A DNA stretch of 64,000 nucleotides from Phytophthora vignae f. sp. vignae (lineage: Eukaryota > Oomycota > Peronosporomycetes > Peronosporales > Peronosporaceae), in the NCBI GenBank assembly GCA_016169955.1, contig JABJUM010000055.1, forward strand, positions 124,001-188,000. Reading direction: 5' to 3'. This document shows positions 42,101 to 53,900 of the stretch, one piece after another. The position numbers were made by a program, and so were the translations under genes. Position 1 is the first letter of the stretch, and every line of letters begins with the position of its first letter. Under the pieces are notes generated by a model. The model was given only the letters and a program-made list of their open reading frames with translations. It made no database searches and was not told the origin of the DNA.

Positions 42101-44106
42101 TGTCCCGTAGCACCATCTGTTGAATCTGCGGATCCGCCCCCTGTCTCTTCGTGATTACCACCCGATGTGACAACGGGATGGACCGCCTGTCCCACGTCAG
42201 CTGGATCCAGCGCACCTTCGCCACCTTGCGCGCCCGTCGTCGGGCCTTGGTCTGTCGGTCCAGCGCCGGGTCCCTGTGAGTCTTCGACATCGGGCTCATC
42301 ACTTGGATCCAGGTCCAACGCGCGTCCAGCAGGGGCTTCGTCTGGATCGAGAGCGGGTGTGTCATCAGGCGCGGCAGTTCGGGCTTGTTGCACCTGGGTA
42401 GACGCTATACGGGGCATCCTCAGCCGTGTTGCTTCGTAGTCTGTCGCTGACGTCGGATCTGACTCCGGTGGATCGTCCACAGCGCGTTCGCCCGGTCCAC
42501 ACCCAGGATCCTGGGATCGGATCTGGGGGGATGGGCTTAGGATCGACACCCGTCGCGACGCCTCGTCGCCCAACACGGTCTCCTTCTCGCCGGCCATCGA
42601 CACCTCCGTTGGGGCAGTCAGCACGCCTCTTGCCAATGAGTCTTCATCCCTTGGATCGAGATTTGGTGGGCCTTCGGCTGCCGGACCCGGGCTTGGTAGA
42701 TGATCACGTAGGTCTCCCGGCCGCGAATCCATGGCGTAGGCCGTAGTTGAGGCCGGGGGAAGCGGTATCCCTGCCGTCCCGTCCACGCGTCCTTCGGTCG
42801 TCTGGTCGGATGGATCCGACGACGGTTCGCCCTGTTTACCCTCAGCACCCTTGAATCTGGACTCCACCTGTCGGACTTGAGCTGGATGCGGCCTTCGCAG
42901 TATTGCACGCGGCGTCGGGTACTCGGGACGCTCCACCATCGGCCCTGGCGGGGTCTCTGGAGGTTCCGCCTCCCCCGATCCGGCGTCCGTCGTGGCCTGC
43001 ATCGCGAGGTTCTGCCACTCCATGTAACGGCGAGATCCGACGGACACATAGCCTTGGATCCGTGGGACCCGGTCTCCGGCCAGCCACATCCCGACTTGGT
43101 GGTTTTGACGCAGCACCAGCTCCTTCTCACCGATGTTCGTGATCTGAAGGTATCGACTCTTCCCTGGGCCCTTGACCACCGTTGGCACCCATCGATCCCC
43201 TCGGGTAACCCACAACTTGTCATGCTCCGACCCTCGTAGACGCATAGGCAGCTCCGCGGACTCTCCGATCCCAAGTTGCAAGTACCGATCCAGCTTCACC
43301 GACTGCGCCTTATCACTGTAAAGTGGACGGCGTCCGCTGAGCTGGATCCGGACTTCGTCGGGCAGGCAGAGGGTCCCATCAGCCAGATCCAGCCGGATCC
43401 CGGCCGGGACCATGTAGTCCATACCGAGGATGGCTTCCTGTCCGGATAGGTCTCCCACCCAAATATCGAAGAAATACACCAGGTATCCACCCAGGGTAAT
43501 CTTGATCCGAGTTCTTCCTTCCGTTGTGTACACATTGTCTCCGATCCCAACACACTCTTGGCTCTGACTCCTGTCGATGTAGCACCCAACCTTACGAGCA
43601 AAGGCGGTATCCACGATGGACACCTCGGCACCTGTATCTAGGAGTAAGATCGCTTTCTCATTGTTGATCTTGCCAGTGATCTTGGCCTGACGAAACCACT
43701 TCCCTGGCGAATGTTGTTTCCAGTATCCTCGGGATTCTCCGGGTAGGAGATACGAAGACTCTGGATCCGCGGTCCTCCGGTTCGCAGCCACACGCCTGAA
43801 TCTGGATCCGGCGGTATCTTCACCCTCGGCAGGCTTGAACCACTGGTCTGGATCCTGCTGCTTCCAGTATCCCTGACGCGTCTCCGGATCCAAATCCATT
43901 TCCACTGTCGTGTTGGATCTGGAGTAGTCATCAACTTGTCGGAGACTTGAGACCTCAGCTGTACGTTTAGCATGAAGATCACATGTATTACCGCGTAGAT
44001 CCTGTCCTTGGCTAACTGGATCTGTCGATGTCTTGTTCACAAATGCATAGATGCAATATCTAGAACGCTCGGCTCGTACCGGATTCCAACCCGGCGAGCG
44101 TCCTAG
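39102..44106 (-). pseudogene. pol of element C, truncated in integrase, one nonsense codon
   Basis: In the -1 frame after the slippery site: GYWK...WF pair (GYWKQQDPDQWFKPAEGED and RGYWKQHSPGKWFRQA), protease LLLDTGAEVSIV (about 43640), a long Pro/Glu/Asp-rich spacer, RT with SYIDDILV (about 41100), RNase H (VYASEWAISAALMQ). At 40039-40041 a TGA (KKEP-stop) replaces CGG/CGA of the relatives; the same frame continues with the second RNase H (SFDGSARVKRGGGAYSAI) and the integrase finger to GGHQGV, where the E LTR begins. The visible protein would be about 1390 residues up to the stop. Confidence 0.9.
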
Positions 44107-44112
44107 TTTAAC
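44060..44112 (-). promoter_or_regulatory. Gag-pol -1 frameshift signal of element C
   Basis: GTTAAAC at 44106-44112, TAG stop at 44103-44105, and the same 12-bp stem (CTAGGACGCTCG with CGAGCGTTCTAG). Flanking codons have diverged, this block has not. Confidence 0.75.
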
Positions 44113-46342
44113 ATCTTCTCCGCCATCTCTGGCAGAATCCCCGCATGCTTGGCTGGATTGAACCACTGGCGGATCTGGTTGTAGAACTCTTCCATCGGGC
44201 ATCGGCCCACGTCATGGAGTTCACCACATCCACGGCACACGAAACGACAGTGGTCACCTGGATGACCCTTCTTGCCGCACTTCTCACACGTCAAGCGCTT
44301 CCAACAGCCGAGATGCGAGTGCCTCTTGGATCCGCAGTGCGTGCAGCGACTGCGCTCAGGTCCATCCACATGCGTCCTGGGTCTAGTGTCGCGAGACGTC
44401 GGATCCTGTTGCAGACGGCAGGTTGGGTCTGGATTGCACGAACATGTCTGGCTGGAGCGGCCGGTGCAGGCGTCGCTGGGGCCTTCTGCCTGTACTTGCT
44501 TGATCCATACGCAGACTTCTTCTGCCGGTTCTTCGCCCGATCCAGTGCGCGGAGGACTTCTTCCAGCTCGTCAGCATCCGGCAGTCGCAGCAGGGCTAAC
44601 CGATCCTCCAGATCCTGGTCGCCCAGGGTCTCAATGAAATGGTCCACATGCTCTCGCTTCTCCTTGGATCCACCATCCTTGATCTTGAGCCGAGCGCGGA
44701 GCCCAGCGACATTGAGTCGGTAGATATAATCCAAGGGAGACTCGTCGGACCGCTTGCGCGCGTGGTAACACTGGCGAGCAACGGAGATCCCCAATCCACA
44801 GTACTGTGTTTGGAAACTGCGGAGCAGATCCGGCCACTTGTTGCGTGTGGATCGAGCGAGTTGGCGGTACCAGTTCCTCGCGGATCCAGACAGAAGGTCC
44901 GCGAAGGTCAAGCACTTCTCCTCGTCAGGGGCTTGATCACGGAGGAATGCAGACTTCACCTTACTGATCCATGCTCTCGCTCGATCCTCATCCTGGTCCT
45001 TCCCTGAGAACTCCTTCAGATCAGAGACCGCTGAGATCCGGGCTCGTTGGATCAAGGTTGAGCCTGTGGATCCGGTCGCGGTGGTGACCACTGTAGCGCG
45101 AGCTGGGGCCGGGAAGTCGATGTCATCTGGATCGTACTCCCAATGTTGGTCAGGATCGGACGAACCAGTCGACTCCATCTCCACATCCTGGGATCCGGGA
45201 TTCTGCACCGCCTCCGGCGCCGGCGTCGGGACTGGCACGCCTTGCTCCTTCAAGAACCTGCTCATGGCTGCTTGGAAGAACGACTCCAGTCTGCCAGTGG
45301 ACATGTCGGATCCTGATACCGTAGCTGTTGGATCCACTGATGGAGCCGACTGCTTCTTGGATCGAAGCTGCGATCGGGGCTGTGAGCTTGCTTCGCGCTG
45401 GGTCTGGGCTCGAGCGCGTAGCATCGAGGCCCCCGAAGGTCCAAGAGACATACGCCGCGGCTCCGAAGATGTATCCGATCCGAGCTCCGCAGCGGACACG
45501 TACGGTGACGACGTGCGGCATCCTGGGGATCCAGGTTGAGGCGAACTTGGGTCTGGGACTGCTGGATCCAGCTGAGGCTGGGTCTCACCTACCAACGCCT
45601 TCAGCCTGTTGAACAGCATGTCCGTCGTCGCATGGATCTGGATTGGGTCAACGTCGTAGATCGCTCTCGCGTCGAAAGTTCCAGCCACGAGGCCGGCCTC
45701 CTTCAGCAGCTGCATGAGTCGCTCCATCTCGGCCAGGATCCCTTCACGCTTGGCGGGTGCTGGGAGTTCCACAGGTCCCTGCAGGTCTCCAATCTGCTTC
45801 ACGCCAAGCAGCCGCATCATTGGATCCCGGGCTAGGAAGTCACGTAGCTGCTTCTCGTGGTAGCGTCTCCAGCCTGCTTTCTCGGATTCTTCGTCGGATG
45901 GCGTCTTTGGATCTTCGTCATCCAGATCCGGGGCCTTCATCTTCCTCCGCGTAACCGTCTTCTTCATCTGGATCTTGTCTGGATGGACGATGTAGGCCTC
46001 TTGTTTGACCGGAGAATCAGCAAATACATACCGATCCTGGCCAGCCTTGGTTTGTTTTGTTGGTGGATCTTGACTCGCGTCGCGATCCACCGGGGTCCCC
46101 GAAGGGACCTGTGGAGGAGGTTGAGGTTTCTCTTCTGGGTCCATGTCTGGATCCACCTCGGTTCCGCCGACAGAGGTCCTCCTTGCACTCTGCCGGTCCG
46201 TGGATCTTGTTTCATTCAGCAGCGTCGTCGTCGATCCCAACTCCGATGACGCTTGATCCCCTTGTTCCTTCTTCACTCGAACTTCTTCTTGGGACTCACG
46301 GTGAAATCCCGAGTCACCAGAAGATCCGGGCACGCGCACCAT
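44103..46342 (-). pseudogene. gag of element C, broken near its C-terminus
   Basis: Open from MVRVPGSSGDSGFHRESQEE (46342) through the acidic N-terminal region and the capsid-like core (SDLKEFSGKDQDEDRARAWI, RNWYRQLARSTRNKWPDLL). About 70 codons of the spacer seen in A and B are missing near 44380, and the deletion also shifts the frame. The knuckles are found in the other frame (CTHCGSKRHSHLGC, CEKCGKKGHPGDHC, CRGCGELHDVGRC), ending at TAG 44103. The start is again at the LTR/PBS boundary. Confidence 0.88.
46324..46341 (-). promoter_or_regulatory. tRNA primer-binding site of element C
   Basis: Minus strand TGGTGCGCGTGCCCGGATC-type sequence, one base after the LTR, as in A and B. Confidence 0.7.
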
Positions 46343-47428
46343 TGTGGCGTAGCGGGATCAGCAAAATCTGCGAGATCGCCAATCCAACTTACCAACTGCG
46401 CCCGAACACCGACTTACGGAGGGGGTCCCCCGATGATCCGTGATCTGTGTGCTGAACTTGGTCACCTTGTGTACCCGTCGGTAGAGCTGGATCTGCTCCT
46501 CTGGTGTCTGCTGAAGCGTCCGAGCCTTGAAGACAGAATAGTCTAGGCGAGACGCGGGGATGTGGATGGAGCAGCGCGGAAATCTTCACTCTGCTCGCGG
46601 TAGTAGTTCCCAATCCAGTGGTAGTCGACTTGGATCGGGCGGCCTGGATCTGGATCCGGCCGTGGGGTAGCCTTGTAGTTGTTGTCGTTCCTTTTCGATG
46701 CCTTCGTAGGTCTTCCTTTGTCGTACTTGCCACTTCCTATAGCGGGATCCGTAGAGGTTGAGAGTTGAGGACGCACCCGGCCAAGTAGTAACTCCGGGTG
46801 GATCGGGGATATGCGCTCACAAGTAGGTCACTAGGAAGGTTGCAGAACTGGCCAATGTATTATCCAGTCTTAACCAACACTAGATCCACTACCAAAACTT
46901 GCTAAGCCGTGGGGTCAATGTACTTCCCGTTTCCAGGCGAAGGCGAAGGCACTTGCGATGTATAAGGCAAATTCAACACTGATTTATGCTTAAGTCCCAT
47001 CCCATCCCAAAATCCTATCTCCCTATGGATCCTATCATCCCATCTGTACCCACTGACTCTATGGAGCTTGTTTACCTTCCTTGCGTGTCGCTTGATTGCT
47101 CCCGTAGTACCGTAACCCCCGATCCATTGTCCACTTCCTCGATCCCGGCACCGTCCTGATCAATCTGAGTCGGACTCAGAATCAGATCTGGATCGGGATG
47201 TAGCCAAGGCCGCTTGACAGCTGCATCTCTTGGATCTTGGGCTCGAGGCATGGCGCCCCTTGGGTACGCATTCGCGACGTCTGGTCGCACCCGTAGTGTC
47301 TTCTGTTGCGAGCGCTAACACCTGGCGTGGGGCCCGATCCGTCAGTCTGGTGGATCCGCGACGGAGTCTGGATCCATCATTCTGCCGAACACCCTTAGCC
47401 CCAATTTCTTGGATCCTGCTTCTCCACA
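46343..47428 (-). repeat. 5' LTR of element C (about 1086 bp)
   Basis: TGTGGAGAAGCAGGATCC (47428 leftward) to GCCACA at 46343. Ends match A/B, the interior is much diverged. The 3' LTR is not in the window, so the start is set by the TGTGGAGAAG match. Confidence 0.75.
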
Positions 47429-48189
47429 TCCGCCTCCCCGAAGCTCAAACGCAGCTTCCTCTTCCACTTGTGCAGCTCCTTGCCAGCCAGTTCCGGCGTC
47501 CAACTCTTGACCGAGACCTCGGACGGCCGAGTCATCGGCTCACAGCCCATCGCTCGGAGAAGCGCCACCGTGTCTTCGGCCATTTGGGTGACTGAAGTCG
47601 GCTCTAACGGGTGTTGCAACTCTTCCTTCAGCTCGACCCACGTCGCCTGGCGCGCCATCTCCGGGCTGAACTGTCGGATCCACTCACTTGACTCAAGCAT
47701 CTGCTCGAGCATTCGGCCGAGCACCTTGTTCGCAGCTGGGGTGCTGCTGTTCATTGACGGTCGGATTCCGCGGGATTCTTGAGGATCCTTAGTAACCTGC
47801 ACCAGAGCCTTCGAGGTGAAGGCCTCGGTACCATCCTCCGAGTCATCGTCCGCAAAGTCCGGCCGCGCCACTTCATCAAATTCAAAAACGAGGTTTCGGC
47901 TGAGGGAGCGTGAGCCCCCACTGCGTCCAGCCGACACCGTCGCCTCCTCCTGGTCTTCGTACTCCTGCGCGGGCGCTGGAGTCTTCTCTTCCAGGTCATC
48001 GTAGTTCATCATCATGTCATCCTTGGCGTCCGAATCCTCGTCGACCGACTCTTCGAAACTGACCGACCTTTCGGAGATCGTCGACAGCCGAGACGTCAAG
48101 TCACTCGCGATCGTCGACAAGCCGTCGGTTGGTCCTCGTCCCGATTTCGCCGGCGTAGCTGGCACCGCTGAATTGGATCCTTTCGCCAT
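47429..48189 (-). pseudogene. Element D gag N-terminus, cut by element C
   Basis: Starts MAKGSNSAVPATPAKSGRGP 138 bp after the D 5' LTR. Acidic and Ser-rich first (ISERSVSFEESVDEDSDAKD), then a helical region (LGRMLEQMLESSEWIRQFSP, WVELKEELQHPL). It runs directly into the C LTR, which contributes the last codons. The open frame extends upstream to 48339 without another convincing ATG. No cysteine knuckle survives. I take it as the gag of an E/F-type element from its LTR and position; it has no obvious similarity to the A gag. Confidence 0.65.
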
Positions 48190-48301
48190 CTTGTTCTTGT
48201 TCTTCTTGTTTCTTCTTCTCTTCTTCTCTTCTTCTTCTCCTCTCAATGCTCGTATGGGACAATACCTACACAGACCACAACACACAGTTCGGTCACACCA
48301 G

Positions 48302-48319
48302 TCCCGGGTCGCGGCACCA
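48302..48319 (-). promoter_or_regulatory. tRNA primer-binding site of element D
   Basis: Minus strand TGGTGCCGCGACCCGGGA, seven bases after the LTR end. It differs from the A-family PBS, so another tRNA primes this family. It fixes the orientation of the LTR. Confidence 0.65.
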
Positions 48320-48326
48320 GTTGTCG

Positions 48327-49269
48327 TGTAGGAAAACACGATTTAACGAGTTCTCGTCCCTCCAGCCAAGGCCTTTGGGACGAGCCCCTACCAACAACAC
48401 GCTTCCCTCCTCGGCGCTTATTGTTGGGATAAAATCTGAAGACCAGATCCGATCCCTTACACCGGGCTGGAATGTGCCTTATGCGAGTTGTCGGTCAGGT
48501 AGGTAGAGCCCGTAAATCAAATATAAGAGCACCCTTAGCCACGAGCAACGGCTAGGATGCAATGTACACACGCGTTTTCACGCTAAACCCACTGTGGTCC
48601 CTCAGAAGGAAGGGTACCAGGCCAATCGAGGCCTCGGACAGGGGCGCCGAGACGAAGTCTCGGCTGGAAGTCAAATATACTGGGGGGCCTCGCCTCACAC
48701 CCAGACAAACGTACAAACGTACAGGGAGGTCTCTAATACCTCCTACACTCGGCCACTACTCACTCTTGGCCTTTCCAGGGATGAACACTCGGTCAATGTA
48801 CCTTATGCTCACCGGCAGACATACCCCGTGTCGGCCGAGCGTATCCAGACTCTACAGCTAAGCGAAGACTTACCGGTAGACGGACTTGACCCTTGTGTGG
48901 CTTCGGGGGGAAATTCTGCTCTGATTTAGTGATTAGAGGCTGTGAGGCCTTCCCAATAACTAATCCCTAATGTCTATACAAACATCAAGTGTCAGCCGAA
49001 TCCTCGAGCCGATCCTACGACTGGACGACACTTCGGCCTATGTCCGAATTCCTAATGAGAGGTAAATCCTGTACCCACTATGACTACTTGGAGGGCTCGG
49101 CGGGGATTTATTATGACCCGCCGTGCCTGGTCACTAAATGACTGTCAATTTGTCACTCTAATGCGGGGAATGTGAGTAGCCAATCAGAAGGCTCGCTTTC
49201 ACTCGCACGTTCGGGACTGTTGAGACTCGGTGCGGGACTGTTCTTCGACCGGAATTTCTCGATACCACA
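48327..49269 (-). repeat. 5' LTR of element D (943 bp)
   Basis: Minus strand TGTGGTATCGAG to TTTTCCTACA, followed by the PBS. An inverted near-copy of the E 3' LTR. Its U3 end abuts integrase codons of F. Confidence 0.82.
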
Positions 49270-50787
49270 CCATGATAGACGAGATCCTGCAGAATTGTCA
49301 CAACTCCATCGAAGGCGGCCACCAGGGGATCGTGCGGACCTACCACAAGGTCCGGGTCGATTACTATTGGATTGGATTGTATGCGGATGTAGTCAAACAT
49401 GTCCAAGCATGCGAAGACTGCAGCACCAGCAAGAGCAAACCACACCTGAAGGGTTACTCACCCGGCAACGTGGTTCCTGAGCGACCGTTCCACGTGGTGT
49501 CGATGGATTTCGCCATACCACTGCCGAAGACTCGGCGAGGCAACACTGCGCTCCTGCTGTTCCAAGACCACTTCACCGGGTTCGTGATTGCTAAGGCGAT
49601 GAGCGAGACTTGGGCACTCGAGGTAGCGAAGGCCTTCGAGGAGAATGTTTTTCGGAGGTTTGGAGCCCCGTCACTAGTACGCCACAACAGAGATCCGCGG
49701 TTCATGAGTGAAGTGTTCCAGAAGTTCTCAGAGATGAAGCAGTCCAAGTCGAGAGCCACGCTGAGTTACCGGCCACAAGCCAACGGTCAGCAAGAACGTT
49801 CGGTGAAGACGATGATCCAAACCGTGCGTGTGTATGTGGAAGACCCTTTCCAAGCCGACTGGGATGATGTAGCCGAGAAGCTCGTCCATGCCGTCAACAA
49901 CTCAAGAGACTCAACTCGGCGGGAGACACCGTTCTACTTGGTACACGGGTGGGACGCTCGGTCTACACTCAAGGCGATGACCGAGTCGGTCAGGCTCGGC
50001 AGGGGCAACTCAGCTGACTCGACTGGGGCAGCCGAATGGCGCAGAGAAGCAAACCGGCAGAGAGAGGTGGCTTTGAAATTGGCAGCCGAGTTCCAGCTGA
50101 AAGAAAAGCAACGGAGGGCCAAAGAACACAATGATGGGCTCAGCCGAGTCGAACAGAGAGCCGTCCCGGCCGAAGAAGGAGAGGCGGGTACCTCGGCAAG
50201 CTCACCCGAGGGAGCAGCCGAGTCGACTGAGGAAGGTGACGAAATAGCCGAGTCTCGGAAGTCGCTATTCAAGGAAGGCGACCAAGTGTAGCTGTTCATG
50301 GAACGAGTCAGACCTGGGCTGACCAAGAAGTTGGCATGGACCGTTCCGGGTGAAGAAGAAAGTAGAGGAATTCGCCTATGAACTGGAACTCCCTGACAAG
50401 AGTGGATACCGCTTTTACCCGGTGGTGCATGTGTCGCGTCTGAAGGCAGTCACGGAACTCGGCGAACGACCAACAACTCGGCTGGTAGCCGATTTAGCCG
50501 AGTCGGATCGTCTTGACTTCGACGAGGAACTCCTCCCTGAGGGTAGTTGGGAGCCTGACGAAGCAGTGAATGAATACGAAGTCGAAGCTATCCTGGTTGG
50601 CGAGTTACCGCTGTCCACGAGCACAGCCAGAACTCAGCGGAAGTTCAAGGTCAAGTGGGTCGGCTACGATGAACCAACCTGGGAGCCGCTGTCGAATCTG
50701 TCGTGCGGTGGGCTGTTGTTCGACTACTTACGACAGAAGAAACGTGAAAACCGTCTGCAAATGGTACAAGTTGCAGATGAGGATTAA
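49270..50787 (+). pseudogene. Element F pol tail: integrase and chromodomain, 5' missing
   Basis: Begins at the integrase zinc finger (MIDEILQNCHN, EGGHQGIVRTYHKV, ACEDCSTSKSK), then the core: SMDFAIPLPKT, RHNRDPRFMSEV and NGQQERSVKTM at the D, D, E positions. TAG at 50289 replaces Trp (QV-stop against QVWLY in A). A small deletion near 50330 shifts frame; the C-terminus (FRVKKKVEEFAYELELPDKS) and chromodomain (EYEVEAILVG, FKVKWVGYDEPTWEPLSN) end at TAA 50785. The upstream border is the U3 end of the D LTR, so D probably inserted here. Confidence 0.87.
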
Positions 50788-50935
50788 AGCTATTGCACCA
50801 AGACGATGAACCCGCCAACTCAGTGAAGACAGCAGGCTGAGTTGAGATGAAGAAAACTACTGCGTCAACTGCATACATTATATGAATTACGCCAAGGAAT
50901 GATGGAAAGGAAGAAGGACTCGGCTGAGCCGCAAG

Positions 50936-53900
50936 CTACGAAGACGCAGGATCTTGGAAACGCGCAGCAGAGGAGACGACAGTGGCTGCAGCTGCTGCGA
51001 GGAGACCAATCGAACCTCCGGTGCTTGTAGCTGGCCCAGCCGAGTTACTCCCTGCACCAGCCGTCCGCGCAGCCGAGTTCGCCGAGCTCAGAGCCTGAAC
51101 AGCCGAGCTGCCACCCTCAGCCGCGCTTGACGCCGCACTCGACTTGGCTGGGGATCCAGGCGACGCCGGACCGAAGAGGGAAGCCGTCGGAGAGGGGCCG
51201 CATAAGTTGGGCGACCCGATCAAAGGAGAGGACGGATCCGAATCACCAGCCGCCCAGCCGAGTTCACCCGTCTCACGACCTTGGAAGATGCGAATCCCAG
51301 CTCGGTTGGCTGGAACTGGAGCACTCGACGAGATCTGAAGAGGAGCCGGTTCGTCGAGATCCACGTCTTCCTCGATAGCATCCTCGACTAAGCGTGGGTC
51401 GACGCCAGCAGGTGCGAAAACCATGAACTCCAAGTTGCGCGTCCGGAAGCACGTGTTGTAGGGATGAGCCACTGGATCAGTCCACCACCAAGCTCGCCAA
51501 GGCTCGGAGTCGTCCCCAGACTCAGCTTCAGCGCACCAGTCCCGGCTTGGAGGAATCCAAGCAAGATTCACCAGCGGGTACAACGGGACCGACGGCTCAA
51601 AGAAGAGCTCTGCATCGACTTCAGGGGCAGCAAGCCCGCCGAGTAGCTTCATCACGGCGGTGAACAGCTCGTCTGGGAGGATAGTCATCAAACTCCGCAA
51701 GGCATCCCCTCGACGTTTCCGAGCCAACTTGTACGTCACCCATGCGTCGTACATCTCGGCTATCACGTGGTAAGGGAGGCCCACGTGAAAAGCCGGGTGG
51801 AGCCCCATCAAGACACTCGACTCGACCACCCAATGGCACGGCTCGAATAACGCCACGAAAAACTTGGTGGAACCCTCTTTGTCACAAGCTGACTCCGGAG
51901 CTTCTCCATGGATCTTCACGAATACCTCAGCAAGGCGCTCCATCAGACTCGCAGGCCTCACCGAGTTCTCCAACCGGCGTTTGGCATCGGCAAGAGCTTG
52001 TGGGGAGAAGAACGTAGGCGTCTTCGGAAGGAGTCGGAGAAGCCGCTGAGCTGGGTGGTCGGGGTTGTAGACGTCAGCGAACGCCTTGATCCCGGCCAGA
52101 GAACAGAGCGTCACCGGCACGCGTGACTTCCCCGAGGCGTCCTCCACGGTGATCTTGGCCGTCTGGTGGCTGAGTATATCCTCCCAGCACCGCCGGGACC
52201 CATAGTGGACGAAGCGGATATTACGCAGCTGAGCTAGCTGGGCAGTGATTCGAGCATCCCGTCCGACGGCTTGGTCCGCGCGAGTGCGCAACTGGGCAAG
52301 GGAGAGGCGCAAGGCCGCTGGCAACTCGGGGCGATCGTGAGCACCTGCATCATGGACCGTCACGATTGGCAACGAAGCCGAGCTCACCGGGGGTGAAGAC
52401 ATAGAGACGCCACCCGCAGCCGATCTTGAAGCACCACCCGAATCTGAGTTGGAGGCACCGCCTGCAGCCGAGCTGGACACGCCACCGGCAGCACTAGCCG
52501 AGCTCCGAGGCAAACCCTTATGGCGCTTAGCCGGACGGGCCGCATCAGCCGAGTCTGGAGAGGCAGCTCGCTTTGCCTTCTTCGACTTGTGCTTGTGCTT
52601 GTGCTTGTGCTTGTGCTTGTGCGAGTGCTTGTGCTTACACCGGCGCTTGCCCTTCTTCTTGGAGCTCGACTGGGAATCAGAATCGCCAGACTCACTGGAA
52701 GAGACAAGCGGTGACCGTCGAGCCGCCATGTAACACTGGAGCTTTCCACGTGGTGGCGGAAGTGGAGACGGCGATGGCCCCCCTCGCAGCTCATCGGAGT
52801 CAGCGGAGCTGGGTTCGTCATCGGATCCAGGGTCGTCTGCTTCAGACCCAGAATCTCCAGAAATCGAAAGCGGGTGAGCGGACGTCCCAGGGGTGTCGAA
52901 ACCGACATCAAGACTCGACGAGTCTGCAGATGGGCTACGCCGAGTCGATTGAAGTACCACATCATCTGGTGTCTCCAACAGGTTCAAGCAGTGAGCATTC
53001 AGCACTCGGGCGGTAGCTGCAGTGGGACGCAGGGGGCGACCCGATGGAGAAGTCATCTCAGCCAAGCTCGTAGGAATAGCTGGCCGAGTAGCGGTCTCCG
53101 TTGAAACGCTTGGCCCTGGCGTGACCGCAGTTGACGCTATCCCCGCAAAACTGCGACGACTCTGGGTCTGACTGGGGAACCGAGGCCGAGAGCAAGCGAG
53201 AAGCCGCTGCGCGGGAGAGCTCACAGTAACACAAGACACCGGGGAAACCGAACCACCCGAAGATCGGGAGGCGACTGCGGCTGAACCTCCAGCCGCAGAA
53301 CTCGACGCACCCGCGACCCGTGTCGTAGCAGGAGAGGAACCGCCTGAACGACTAGTCAAGACCCCAGCAGCCGAGCTCAGTGCACTCCCAGATGAAGATG
53401 CAGAGCCAGGTACACCGGTTGGAATAACTTGAACCATACCCGGACGTGAATCGGCAGCCGAGGTCGAGACCGAAGCCGAGCTAGAAATCACGGCCGAGCT
53501 CGGTGTGCCAGCAACACTCTTCGCAACAATGGAGCCCGGCGCACCGGAGGATGGAGGAACCCGCTTCACGCACGTCGGCAGCGGGGCTGAACTAGAGGAC
53601 GCGAGAGCTGAAACCACCGCCTGCAACTCCGGAGGATTGGAGGAGGCAGGAGTCGACGCCGAGCTTGAAGCAGCCGGAGACGGTTGCTCAGGTGAGGATG
53701 GATACGACACCAGCTTAGTGAGCGGTACACTCACGGCCGGACTGGTCGACCCAGCTGGTAGCTCGGCGGAGTCGGGAATCTCGTTGAACTCGAATGAGAG
53801 GCCCTCCTCCAGGGAATGGGTCTCGTAATAGACTTCTGCAGCCCCCACCTCCTTCGTCGCCAAGCTAGCCAAGTTCAGACCGGCAGAAGTCTCCTGAGCA

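Larger units (their letters stand above)
39102..47428 (-). mobile_element. Element C: diverged family A element, 3' end missing
   Basis: Minus strand: 5' LTR, PBS, gag (deleted and frameshifted), frameshift signal, pol with one nonsense codon, cut in the integrase finger by the E LTR. Related to A/B at protein level throughout (identical PBS and frameshift signal), but many substitutions; GATC is also abundant here, more often as GGATC(C). Confidence 0.88.

Noticed and set aside
48400..48929. Two overlapping ORFs (99 and 111 codons) in the D LTR, also at 38492-38859 in the E LTR
   Set aside because: Identical because the LTRs are copies; no start context or domain, and the LTR ends and PBS explain the sequence.
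38147..49269. Self-integration as the cause of the E/D inverted LTR pair, as proposed for G/H
   Set aside because: The order of parts fits, but the bases outside the LTR ends (CGACA and CCATG) are not complementary, the enclosed DNA is from another family (C), and the pol parts on the two sides (E and F) are different elements.
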